7,417 bases of DNA from Campylobacteraceae bacterium (GCA_027055635.1 JALUMZ010000237.1:1-7417), one strand, 5' to 3'. Numbered from the stretch's first letter, positions 1 to 6,432 are shown. Numbers and translations are program-made. Notes: a model not told the origin generated them from the sequence alone.

Positions 1-490
1 GATAAAAGATATACATATTTTAAATTCTGATAATAAATTGATATACTCTACAGATAGATTGAAAACAGATTTGTTAAATAAAGATATATGTCTTTCTTTA
101 ACAAAGATAAATAATATAGATGTGTTTGATCAAAGATGTTACTCTTTTGATGTTAGGCTATATAGCGGTTTAAATCCATATTATTATCATAGTGAAGTTT
201 ATATAAATGAGCAATATCTAGAAGCACTTTTATCGCAGAAGATAGAGCGTTATGGTATCTATTTTATGATATTTTTTATAACATTTATCTTTTTATTGTG
301 GATTATACTGAAAAATATGCTAGTAAAACCTCTTGAGGAACTAAGACAGTTTGCGTATTATAGTACAAAAATTCCTAAAAAATTATTTATAAGAGAGTTA
401 GAAAGCATAAGGTACTCTTTGGCCTTTACATTCAAGAGACTAAAAAAGAACAAGATGAACTGTATAAACTATCTACTAAAGACTCGTTAA
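1..490 (+). CDS. Sensor, transmembrane and linker half of a split GGDEF-EAL protein (5' end outside window)
   Basis: This is the N-terminal signal-input half of a membrane-bound c-di-GMP enzyme. The frame is open from base 2, so the gene starts upstream. The first ATG, at 38, lies inside what reads as a continuous extracytoplasmic domain (DIHILNSDNKLIYSTDRL), so it is probably not the true start. Counting from that ATG, residues 1-70 look like the end of a periplasmic sensor domain and residues 72-92 are one membrane helix (YFMIFFITFIFLLWII). Residues 93-137 form a HAMP-like linker with a signalling helix (MLVKPLEELRQF, then ESIRYSLAFTFKRLKK). The natural continuation EQDELYKLSTKDSLSGLYNR, which leads into the GGDEF domain, lies in the -1 frame. 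In this frame the reading runs on to an unrelated tail (NKMNCINYLLKTR) and a stop at 488-490. The ligand is unknown. The frame break is either programmed or a 1-base error or mutation. Confidence 0.75.
   Translation, partial: IKDIHILNSDNKLIYSTDRLKTDLLNKDICLSLTKINNIDVFDQRCYSFDVRLYSGLNPYYYHSEVYINEQYLEALLSQKIERYGIYFMIFFITFIFLLWIILKNMLVKPLEELRQFAYYSTKIPKKLFIRELESIRYSLAFTFKRLKKNKMNCINYLLKTR
442..448 (+). other. dnaX-type -1 slippery heptamer A AAA AAG at the sensor/GGDEF frame junction
   Basis: The upstream frame reads CTA AAA AAG, giving the heptamer A AAA AAG in the X XXY YYZ phase used for -1 frameshifting in E. coli dnaX. A -1 slip here continues as GAA CAA GAT GAA CTG. This joins the signalling helix to the GGDEF domain as ...KRLKK-EQDELYKLSTKD..., which is the expected protein. 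One extra A (7 instead of 6) would encode exactly the same amino acids, so a homopolymer sequencing error or a real 1-base deletion is an equally simple explanation. A weak Shine-Dalgarno-like AAGAG lies just upstream (434-438). I found no strong downstream stem-loop. Confidence 0.5.
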
Positions 491-495
491 GCGGA

Positions 496-1761
496 TTGTA
501 TAATAGACTAAGTCTGATGGAGAAAATAAATTGGTTTATATCCAAAAATAAGCGTTCAAAAAGTAGATTTGCTATAATATTTTTAGATATAGATAATTTT
601 AAAAATATAAATGATACCAAGGGGCATGATATAGGAGACAAAGTTTTGATACATATATCAAAACTCTTATTGGGTGCTGTGAGAGAAAACGATGTAGTAT
701 CTAGAATTGGTGGAGATGAATTTGTTATTGTTCTTCCCGAATTTGAGGATGATATGGTAATCATTGAAGTAGTCCAAAGAATCAAGGATGCTTTGTCAAA
801 ACCCCTAAAACTTGATAGTAATATATACGACAGCATTACTGCAAGTATGGGGCTTACTATCTATCCAAAAGATGGCGAAGATGCTACAACTCTACTTAAA
901 AATGCAGATATTGCGATGTATAAAGCAAAAGAGTTGGGAAAAAATAACTATCATTTCTTTACTGATAGTCTAAATGAGATTATTCAAGAAAAAGTACATA
1001 TGCAAAAATTGATGGCAAATGCTTTGGAAAATGGAAATTTTAAGCTCTTTTTCCAACCTAAAGTTGATATAAAAACATCAAAAATTGTCTCATGTGAAGC
1101 TTTGATAAGACTGATTGATCCAAAAGAAGGTCTTGTGCCTCCAGTAAAATTTATACCTTTGGCAGAAGAGAGTGGTTTTATAATTCCACTAGGAGAGTGG
1201 ATAATAAAAGAGGCAATAAGAGATATAAAGAGTTGGAGCAATACATCTTTAAGTAAAGTGAAAGTATCTATAAATATCTCTGCCGTGCAGTTTAGAGATA
1301 AAAAACTTTTAGAGACAATTAAAGAGTATATAGAATATATAGATGCGTCAAAATTAGATATCGAACTTACAGAATCAGTGCTTATGTCAAATTTTGATGA
1401 AAATATAAGAATTATCAATAAAATAAAAGAGTTGGGAATTTCACTCTCTTTAGATGATTTTGGTACAGGTTATTCATCTCTATCCTATTTGAAGAAAATT
1501 CCATTTGATACTATTAAGATAGATAAGAGTTTCATAGATGATATTGAGTATGATAAGCAAGAAAAACTATTTGTAAATATGATAATTAGCATAGCAAAAG
1601 AACTTGGGCTTAGTGTTGTTGCAGAAGGCGTGGAGACAAAAGGACAACTCAAATATCTCAAAGGTACAGAATGTGAAATTTACCAAGGATTTTTATGCTC
1701 TAAACCACTGCCTAAAGAGGAATTTGAAAAATTATTTCTACTTTACAATGGTATGATTTAA
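496..1761 (+). CDS. Diguanylate cyclase / phosphodiesterase half (GGDEF-EAL) of the split protein
   Basis: This half makes and breaks cyclic di-GMP in the cytoplasm. The frame is open from 379 and the protein-like sequence begins at 448. The stated start is a TTG and the first ATG is at 517. Starting at either would remove the conserved first part of the GGDEF domain (KDSLSGLYNR), so independent translation is unlikely to give an intact cyclase. Numbering from the TTG, the inhibitory I-site RxxD is at residues 63-66 (REND), five residues before an intact GGDEF at 72-76. The EAL domain is also complete: EAL at 201-203, NIS, E290 in ELTES, D320-D321 in DDFGTGYSS, K341 in IKIDKS, E377 and E380 in AEGVET, and Q397 in QGF. 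Both activities therefore look possible. If joined to the upstream half, the protein has at least 586 residues within the window. Confidence 0.9.
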   Translation: MYNRLSLMEKINWFISKNKRSKSRFAIIFLDIDNFKNINDTKGHDIGDKVLIHISKLLLGAVRENDVVSRIGGDEFVIVLPEFEDDMVIIEVVQRIKDALSKPLKLDSNIYDSITASMGLTIYPKDGEDATTLLKNADIAMYKAKELGKNNYHFFTDSLNEIIQEKVHMQKLMANALENGNFKLFFQPKVDIKTSKIVSCEALIRLIDPKEGLVPPVKFIPLAEESGFIIPLGEWIIKEAIRDIKSWSNTSLSKVKVSINISAVQFRDKKLLETIKEYIEYIDASKLDIELTESVLMSNFDENIRIINKIKELGISLSLDDFGTGYSSLSYLKKIPFDTIKIDKSFIDDIEYDKQEKLFVNMIISIAKELGLSVVAEGVETKGQLKYLKGTECEIYQGFLCSKPLPKEEFEKLFLLYNGMI

Positions 1762-1763
1762 TT

Positions 1764-1826
1764 TTTTTCAAAAAGATAGTATATTAGGTTAATATTTGAA
1801 TAAATTTTTCAAAAAAGAGATACTAT
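1764..1826. repeat. Paired TTTTTCAAAAA repeats and a 7-bp inverted repeat between the c-di-GMP gene and the Gate gene
   Basis: The 84-bp gap holds two copies of TTTTTCAAAAA (1764-1774 and 1805-1815), 41 bp apart, about four helical turns. Each copy is followed by one arm of an inverted repeat: ATAGTAT (1776-1782) and ATACTAT (1820-1826). The gap is very AT-rich, so chance is a real possibility. The structure is too AT-rich and too widely spaced for a convincing intrinsic terminator. It could be a paired operator or curved DNA, but no regulator can be named. Confidence 0.35.
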
Positions 1827-1828
1827 TT

Positions 1829-1848
1829 CATAAAAAAGGTTTTTTATG
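1829..1848 (+). promoter_or_regulatory. Perfect palindrome covering the ribosome binding site and start codon of the Gate gene
   Basis: The arms CATAAAAAA (1829-1837) and TTTTTTATG (1840-1848) are exact reverse complements around a central GG. The palindrome contains the Shine-Dalgarno AAAGG (1835-1839) and ends with the start ATG, so an RNA hairpin would pair the start codon and part of the ribosome binding site. With a realistic loop only about seven mostly A-U pairs form, so the fold would be weak and perhaps temperature-sensitive. A regulatory effect is inference only. Confidence 0.35.
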
Positions 1849-2301
1849 GGATTTGATATAAAACATACCCTGCAATCATCTCTTCAAAGTTCAATTTTGA
1901 TACTTAAGCTTGTGATTCCTCTGTATATCTTTGCAGATATACTGATATATTTTGGCCGGCTTGATTATATATCTTTTATTTTTGAGCCGGTTACGACTAT
2001 CTTGCATCTGCCTGCCCAAACGGCTTTGGCTTTGTATGTGGGGATTTTTCTAAATATCTATGCTGCCATCGCTTTCGCAGCTCCTTTAGGTTTGAGTCCT
2101 TATGAATGGACTATTTTAGGGATGTTTCTAGGTATTTATCACTCTATGCTTATAGAGAGTGCGATTATGAAAAAATTGGGAATCTCTTTTAGGTATGCTT
2201 TTTCACCGAGATTATTTATGCCTTTTTCTTTAGCTATATATTGCTCAAGATTTTTTGTAGAGATGATTGTAAATGATGATGAAGTTTTTTTAAACCTTTA
2301 G
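1846..2301 (+). CDS. Small membrane protein of the nucleoside-recognition (Gate) family
   Basis: This is a 151-residue inner-membrane protein with four likely hydrophobic helices at about residues 14-36, 57-80, 86-108 and 120-140. The polar pattern LNIYAAIAFAAPLGLSP (N70), followed by YHSMLIESAIMKKLG (H99, E104), matches my memory of single-domain Gate (nucleoside recognition, PF07670) proteins. The same fold occurs in CNT nucleoside transporters, FeoB, and the spore proteins SpmA and SpmB. The family name does not establish nucleoside transport, and the substrate of the solo versions is unknown. The start has the ribosome binding site AAAGG, 6 nt before ATG. The gene ends 72 bp before sdaA, which has its own promoter, so the two are probably separately expressed though possibly also co-transcribed. 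The family is likely; the function is unknown. Confidence 0.75.
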   Translation: MGFDIKHTLQSSLQSSILILKLVIPLYIFADILIYFGRLDYISFIFEPVTTILHLPAQTALALYVGIFLNIYAAIAFAAPLGLSPYEWTILGMFLGIYHSMLIESAIMKKLGISFRYAFSPRLFMPFSLAIYCSRFFVEMIVNDDEVFLNL

Positions 2302-2314
2302 CGCATAAGGTCAG

Positions 2315-2320
2315 TATAAT
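2315..2320 (+). promoter_or_regulatory. Possible upstream -10 box (TATAAT) for sdaA
   Basis: This is a perfect TATAAT in the 72-bp gap, without a TGn extension. Transcription from it would start near 2327. The RNA would begin near AACAAAA (2328-2334), which can pair with TTTTGTT (2367-2373) just before the sdaA ATG. It may be a second, weaker sdaA promoter. Confidence 0.3.
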
Positions 2321-2334
2321 GTTTGGCAACAAAA

Positions 2335-2343
2335 TGCTATAAT
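2335..2343 (+). promoter_or_regulatory. Extended -10 promoter (TGCTATAAT) of sdaA
   Basis: This is an exact TGnTATAAT, the usual vegetative -10 form in Campylobacterota, where a -35 hexamer is often absent. Transcription would start near 2350, giving a leader of about 24 nt. That leader contains the strong ribosome binding site AAGGTGG (2360-2366), 7 nt before the ATG. Confidence 0.6.
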
Positions 2344-2373
2344 TATTGATCTGCTACACAAGGTGGTTTTGTT

Positions 2374-3759
2374 ATGGGGAAAACTGTATTTGATTTATTT
2401 AAAATCGGTATTGGACCTTCTAGTTCTCATACTATGGGGCCTATGAAAATTGCTAGAAAATTTGTTCAAATTGCTTTAGAAAAAAACTTATTGCAAGCTT
2501 GTCATAAAATAAAAGTGGAGCTTTTTGGTTCACTTGGTGCGACAGGGAAAGGGCATGGAAGCGATAAAGCGATCGTTTTAGGGTTGATGGGAGAAACTCC
2601 AAAAGATATCAATATTGAAGTTTCAAATGAGCGTTTTTTTGATATTTTGAGACACAAAAAGATAAATCTTTTGGAAATAAAAAGGATAGATTTTGATTTT
2701 GATAAAGATATAGTGCTATATAAAGACAAAGTTTTAAAATTTCACTCAAATGCTATTACACTCTATCTATATGATAAAAATCAAAATATATTGCTAAAAA
2801 AAACATATTATTCTATTGGTGGTGGAGAGATTATAGATGAAAAAGAGGTAAATAACGGTCAAACAAAAGAAAAATATGATCTTCCTTATGAATTTTACTC
2901 AGCCTCACAACTCTTAGAACAGTGCAAAAAGAATTCATTTAAGATAAGTGAACTTATGATGGAAAATGAAAAAAGCATGAGAAGTGAGGAAGAGATAAAA
3001 AAATCTTTACTAGATATTTGGGGAGCTATGGAAAATTCCATAAAAGAAGGGTGTCAAAAAAGTGGAACTCTACCCATAACCAAAATCAAAAGAAGAGCAA
3101 ATATGATTTATAAAAAGCTAAAAGCAAAAGATGGTTTTGCTATGATAGATCCACTAGAAGTGATGGACTGGGTAAATCTTTGGGCATTAGCGGTCAATGA
3201 AGAAAATGCATGCGGCAGCAAAATAGTAACTGCCCCAACAAATGGAGCAGCTGGTATCATCCCCGCTGTTATGCAATATATGAATAAATTTTTAGGCTCG
3301 TCCTTGAAAGATTTTCACGAACATAAAGTTATAAACTTTTTGTTAACTGCAGGTGCCATCGGACTTTTATATCAAAGAAATGCCTCTATAAGTGGTGCAG
3401 CAGTTGGTTGTCAAGGAGAAGTAGGAGTGGCATGCTCTATGGCAGCAGCTGCTCTTGCAGAATCAATGGGCGGAACGATAGAGCAAGTAGAAAATGCAGC
3501 AGAAATCGCAATGGAACACAATCTAGGTCTTACATGTGACCCAGTCAATGGATTGGTACAAGTGCCTTGCATAGAAAGAAATGCGATGGCAGCCATGAAA
3601 GCCATAAACGCTGCTAGGATGGCATTAAATGGTGATGGGAAACATTTTGTCTCACTAGACAATGTTATAAAAACAATGTTTGAGACTGGAAAAGACATGA
3701 TGAGAAAATACAAAGAAACATCTCTTGGTGGCTTAGCCGTCAATATAGTAGAGTGTTAA
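2374..3759 (+). CDS. sdaA: L-serine ammonia-lyase (L-serine dehydratase), single-chain [4Fe-4S] type
   Basis: This enzyme deaminates L-serine to pyruvate and ammonia in the cytoplasm, using an oxygen-sensitive [4Fe-4S] cluster instead of PLP. Its 461 residues match the fused beta plus alpha single-chain enzymes (E. coli SdaA is about 454). The N-terminal beta domain opens with DLFKIGIGPSSSHTMGPM (SSSHT at 16-20) and contains SIGGG at 147-151. The catalytic alpha domain has CGSKIVTAPTNGAAG (APTNGAAG at 287-294). The cluster cysteines are visible at C346 (GCQGE), C388 (LTCDPVNG) and C399 (VPCIE). The final residue is C461, matching the C-terminal 'tail-in-mouth' ligand described for the Legionella enzyme, where substrate displaces the tail. 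No serine transporter (sdaC) is adjacent. The start is fixed by a strong ribosome binding site and an upstream extended -10. The gene converges on the minus-strand solute-binding gene, 27 bp apart. Confidence 0.97.
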   Translation: MGKTVFDLFKIGIGPSSSHTMGPMKIARKFVQIALEKNLLQACHKIKVELFGSLGATGKGHGSDKAIVLGLMGETPKDINIEVSNERFFDILRHKKINLLEIKRIDFDFDKDIVLYKDKVLKFHSNAITLYLYDKNQNILLKKTYYSIGGGEIIDEKEVNNGQTKEKYDLPYEFYSASQLLEQCKKNSFKISELMMENEKSMRSEEEIKKSLLDIWGAMENSIKEGCQKSGTLPITKIKRRANMIYKKLKAKDGFAMIDPLEVMDWVNLWALAVNEENACGSKIVTAPTNGAAGIIPAVMQYMNKFLGSSLKDFHEHKVINFLLTAGAIGLLYQRNASISGAAVGCQGEVGVACSMAAAALAESMGGTIEQVENAAEIAMEHNLGLTCDPVNGLVQVPCIERNAMAAMKAINAARMALNGDGKHFVSLDNVIKTMFETGKDMMRKYKETSLGGLAVNIVEC

Positions 3760-3786
3760 AAGATTTACTCTCCAAATAGCATTTAT

Positions 3787-4932
3787 TTAATAGTGTTTCA
3801 TAGCCTCTTTTTGTGCTGTTTTAAGTGCCTCTTTAGGCGATAGCTTTTTTGTGAAAGCTTTATGCGCCATTTCGTAAAGATTTCCCAAAAACAGACCAAG
3901 TTTTGGATTTTTTGGCAATATTTTTGCTCTTTTTAACATCTGTTTTTGTGCACTAAGCCAAGGATATTTGACAAGTTCATCAATACAGTAGCTGCTCTTT
4001 CGTACAGGGCTTCCTGCTATAAGGGTTACTTGCTTATCAGACTCTTTGTTTAAAAGTTGCATCAATCTTGAAAGAGTTTGCTGTTTGATGGTGACTGGTT
4101 GATTTTTAGGGATAGCAACTCCCCATGTTGCATTCCAAGGTGCTTCAAAAAGAGCAGTTTTATATTTGCATGGATTTTTTTCATCAAGAAAGATAGGAGC
4201 ACTCTGTCCGCCCCAGTTTGCTACCAATGCTACTTTGCCTTTTTTGAGAGTATTTGCGATTTTATCATTCCCATATGTGTTTGTATCGGTAGGGCAAAAT
4301 TTTTGTAATTCGCAATATCTTTGCAAAGCAGTGATATTTGCATCGTTGTCAATATAGGGTAGATTGTTTTTATCGAATATATATCCCCCTTCTTCCCACA
4401 TGTAAGGAAGAAAATCTGTAAATATCTCACTCTCGTCAGCTTTAAGGGCAAGACCATAAATATGAGGTGGATTATGTGCTTTTGATGCAAGTTTATAAAT
4501 CTCTTTGGTAGAGACAATAGGCACTTCTGTATCGTTGTCAAATTCAATCACATTAGGATCATAAAACAAGATATGCCCATCAGTAAAAAAAGGCAACTGA
4601 TATGTCTTGTTGTTGTATCTACACTCATCTGTTATGGTAGGCATAATATCATCCATATCATACTCTTTGAGGATTGAAGCAGGAAGTGTTGATAATAAAG
4701 GCTCAAGTTCTGCAAGGTATCCTGCTTCGGCAAGTTCTGGTAACCATATATGACCGGGAATGAAGAGTGCTTGATTTGTTGCTAAATCTTCTTTTAGCGT
4801 TTGCATCATGGCATCACGGTATTTTGACCAAGGTATCAGGGTTAGTTTAACATCCAAATCTGGTTGTTTGGATATAGAGTTTTCTAAAACTTTTAGTGCA
4901 GGATCGTCTGGTGCGATGATATTTAAACTCAT
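3787..4932 (-). CDS. Solute-binding-protein-like protein (ABC family 1 type) without signal peptide
   Basis: This 381-residue protein resembles sugar/family 1 extracellular solute-binding proteins. It opens directly with the first fold strand (MSLNIIAPDDPALKVLENSI). Further family-like segments are FFTDGHILFYDP (115-126), GKVALVANWGG (232-242), AGSPVRKSSY (306-315) and the C-terminal helix LSPKEALKTAQKEA (364-377). No hydrophobic signal peptide or lipobox is present. The frame continues upstream to an ATG at 5034, but that extension is charged, has no ribosome binding site and overlaps the divergent regulator. The start at 4932 has AAAAAGG (4941-4947), 8 nt upstream. The protein therefore seems cytoplasmic, and no permease or ATPase gene is nearby. 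It lies back to back with an AraC regulator, which suggests ligand sensing or buffering rather than import. The ligand is unknown. Confidence is high for the fold and low for the role. Confidence 0.85.
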   Translation of the reverse strand: MSLNIIAPDDPALKVLENSISKQPDLDVKLTLIPWSKYRDAMMQTLKEDLATNQALFIPGHIWLPELAEAGYLAELEPLLSTLPASILKEYDMDDIMPTITDECRYNNKTYQLPFFTDGHILFYDPNVIEFDNDTEVPIVSTKEIYKLASKAHNPPHIYGLALKADESEIFTDFLPYMWEEGGYIFDKNNLPYIDNDANITALQRYCELQKFCPTDTNTYGNDKIANTLKKGKVALVANWGGQSAPIFLDEKNPCKYKTALFEAPWNATWGVAIPKNQPVTIKQQTLSRLMQLLNKESDKQVTLIAGSPVRKSSYCIDELVKYPWLSAQKQMLKRAKILPKNPKLGLFLGNLYEMAHKAFTKKLSPKEALKTAQKEAMKHY

Positions 4933-4946
4933 ATTTATAACCTTTT

Positions 4947-4955
4947 TGTTATATT
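4947..4955 (+). promoter_or_regulatory. Extended -10 (TGTTATATT) for the AraC-family gene
   Basis: TGT-TATATT is an extended -10 with one mismatch to TATAAT. It predicts a start near 4962 and a leader of about 23 nt. It overlaps the minus-strand -10 inside the same 52-bp intergenic gap. The short gap leaves little room for a classic upstream AraC operator, so any operator probably overlaps the promoters or one of the genes. Confidence 0.4.
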
Positions 4956-4961
4956 CTACCA
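4953..4961 (-). promoter_or_regulatory. Extended -10 (TGGTAGAAT) for the solute-binding-like gene
   Basis: Read on the minus strand, TGG-TAGAAT is an extended -10 one base from consensus. Transcription would start near 4946, leaving a leader of about 14 nt. It shares 4953-4955 with the opposing -10 of the AraC gene, so the two promoters should compete for RNA polymerase. Confidence 0.45.
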
Positions 4962-4984
4962 AAACTTTAGTAAGAAACGAACTT

Positions 4985-5710
4985 ATGCAAGATATATCTT
5001 TGATAAAAAACAGCTTTGAAAACAGAGCATACAAAAAACACTTTCACAACACCTACTCTATCTCTCTTATCACAAGCGGAGAGTGTGTTTTTTCTAAGAA
5101 TCAATCAAAATACAAAGCAAAAAAGGGAGATGTGCGAGTTATAAATCCTTATGAAATTCATGAGATATATAGCAGTAGCTGGGAGCATATAAATCTTGTC
5201 TTGAGTGCCTATTTTGTTCGCTGTGTTGCCAAAAATTTTAAAGATATAAATATTGGTTTTAAGACAATTATAAATGATGAAAAACTTATGCTTGATATAC
5301 AAAATCTTTATGATAAAAATAGTAAAACAACAGAAGAAATATTAAGATATATGTTTGAAAATTACTCTAAAGTATCCGATAAAGAGCCTCTACATGTAGA
5401 GAAGTTAAAATTGCAAAAGGCCGTTTTATATATCTATCAAAATGCAAACAATGAAAGCATAGAACTTGATGAGATTATCTCGCATGTAGGACTTTCAAAG
5501 TACCATTTTTTAAGAGAATTTAAAAAAGAGTTTGGCTTAACTCCGCATAGATATGTACAAAATATCAAGATAAACAATGCAAGAAGGATGCTGTATTATG
5601 ACCTTCCACTATCGCAAATCGCCCAAGAGTGTGGGTTTTATGATCAATCCCACTTTATAAAAACATATAAAAAGTTTTTTGGTCACACTCCTTCAAAATC
5701 ACTAAAATAG
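4985..5710 (+). CDS. AraC-family transcriptional regulator with N-terminal cupin
   Basis: This is a 241-residue ligand-responsive DNA-binding regulator. Residues 1 to about 75 form an AraC-type cupin sensor (KKHFHNTYSISLITSGE, then KKGDVRVINPYEIHE, with H19, H21 and H59). The C-terminal AraC DNA-binding domain has two helix-turn-helix motifs, at about 159-184 (LDEIISHVGLSKYHFLREFK) and 207-233 (LSQIAQECGFYDQSHFIK). The frame is open further upstream, to 4808. However, the ATG at 4985 is chosen because it begins just before the cupin and avoids overlap with the minus-strand gene. Its ribosome binding site is poor (TAAGAAA), which suggests low expression. It is divergent from the solute-binding-like gene and 46 bp upstream of a LysE exporter, so both neighbours are likely targets. 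The ligand is unknown; an amino acid or related small metabolite is plausible from the exporter. Confidence 0.93.
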   Translation: MQDISLIKNSFENRAYKKHFHNTYSISLITSGECVFSKNQSKYKAKKGDVRVINPYEIHEIYSSSWEHINLVLSAYFVRCVAKNFKDINIGFKTIINDEKLMLDIQNLYDKNSKTTEEILRYMFENYSKVSDKEPLHVEKLKLQKAVLYIYQNANNESIELDEIISHVGLSKYHFLREFKKEFGLTPHRYVQNIKINNARRMLYYDLPLSQIAQECGFYDQSHFIKTYKKFFGHTPSKSLK

Positions 5711-5744
5711 CAATAATTTACTATATCGTAAACCAGAATTAGCC

Positions 5745-5750
5745 TATAAT
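5745..5750 (+). promoter_or_regulatory. Perfect -10 box (TATAAT) just upstream of the LysE start
   Basis: The TATAAT ends 6 nt before the ATG at 5757, so transcription would begin at or within a base or two of the start codon. No Shine-Dalgarno sequence is visible upstream. If this promoter is used, the mRNA is leaderless. In AT-rich DNA a chance TATAAT is possible, and read-through from the AraC gene could also express LysE. Confidence 0.4.
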
Positions 5751-5756
5751 TTGCTT

Positions 5757-6377
5757 ATGGATTTACAAAACTATTTAAACTATTCAGTAATCGCATTTTT
5801 TACCATCACCAGTCCGGGAGCTGCTATACTTTTGGCTATAAATACTGCCATGAGCCTGGATATGCGAGCTGTATTTTTCTCGACCGTCGGCAATATTCTA
5901 GGGCTGTTTATACTCTCAAGTGTGGCAATGTTAGGAGTGGGAGTATTGCTCAAAACCTCTGCACTATTTTATACCGCACTTAAAATCATAGGGGCTATAT
6001 ATCTGATATATCTAGGAATAAAGCAAATTCGCAATAAACACATAAAGTTACATCTTGCAAAAGGGGCAAAATATAGAAATTACAGTATCAAAAAAGTTTT
6101 CAAAAGAGGCTTTTTGGTGGCCATCACAAACCCAAAACCCATACTGTTTTTTAGTGCCATATTTCCACTTTTTATGGATGAAAAAAGAAGTATAACTTTG
6201 CAGTTTTTTGTAATGACCGGAACTTTTATGTTTATCTCATTTTGTTCACTTATGTTCTATGGCTACATCTCCAAAAGAGCAAAAGCATGGTTCTTTAATG
6301 AACAAAAACTAAAACTCTTCTATAAGATCTCCGGTTCATTGTTTATATTGATGGGGGTTGGATTGGCTTTTGTGTAG
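5757..6377 (+). CDS. LysE/RhtB-family amino-acid (threonine/homoserine-type) exporter
   Basis: This is a 206-residue inner-membrane exporter of the LysE/RhtB family, which expels amino acids such as lysine, threonine or homoserine. Family signatures are TITSPGAAILLAINTAMS near the N-terminus (17-33), GNILGLF (45-51), IGAIYLIYLGIKQIR (78-92) and FKRGFLVAITNPKPILFF (115-132). The conserved SPG and NPK motifs are both present. Hydrophobic helices lie at about 8-30, 38-63, 68-90, 118-140, 146-170 and 187-206, as expected for a full-length member. A TTG two codons upstream (5751) is possible, but it lies right behind the TATAAT, so the ATG is preferred. No ribosome binding site is visible. The gene follows the AraC regulator by 46 bp, a common arrangement for LysE exporters and their regulators. 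The substrate cannot be read from the sequence. Confidence 0.93.
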   Translation: MDLQNYLNYSVIAFFTITSPGAAILLAINTAMSLDMRAVFFSTVGNILGLFILSSVAMLGVGVLLKTSALFYTALKIIGAIYLIYLGIKQIRNKHIKLHLAKGAKYRNYSIKKVFKRGFLVAITNPKPILFFSAIFPLFMDEKRSITLQFFVMTGTFMFISFCSLMFYGYISKRAKAWFFNEQKLKLFYKISGSLFILMGVGLAFV

Positions 6378-6379
6378 TT

Positions 6380-6432
6380 TAGTATAAGTTTTGATTTATT
6401 GCAATAATATATGTATTTCCGTTCTTATACTA
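6380..6432. repeat. 9-bp inverted repeat flanking a 12-bp palindrome upstream of the Sel1 gene
   Basis: TAGTATAAG (6380-6388) and CTTATACTA (6424-6432) are perfect inverted copies 35 bp apart. Between them lies the perfect palindrome TTATTGCAATAA (6396-6407). The array starts just after the LysE stop and ends about 44 bp before the Sel1 -10. It lacks the GC stem and U-run of a standard terminator. It could be an operator array or an AT-rich terminator-like fold. Confidence 0.35.

Noticed and set aside
38..40. ATG at 38 as the start of the sensor gene
   Set aside because: The frame is open to the window edge and the preceding residues read as the same domain.
2328..2373. Riboswitch or RNA switch in the sdaA leader (AACAAAA pairing with TTTTGTT)
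   Set aside because: The pairing is only 7 bp of mostly A-U, and the stronger promoter starts transcription after the first arm.
3745..3775. AGAGT/ACTCT inverted repeat at the end of sdaA as a terminator
   Set aside because: The stem is only 5 bp with a long AT loop and no T-run after it; too weak to call.
4808..4984. Longer AraC-family start
   Set aside because: It would overlap the minus-strand gene by over 100 bp, and the cupin begins right after the ATG at 4985.
4933..5034. N-terminal extension of the solute-binding-like gene to the ATG at 5034 as a signal peptide
   Set aside because: The extension is charged, lacks a signal-peptide shape and ribosome binding site, and overlaps the divergent AraC gene.
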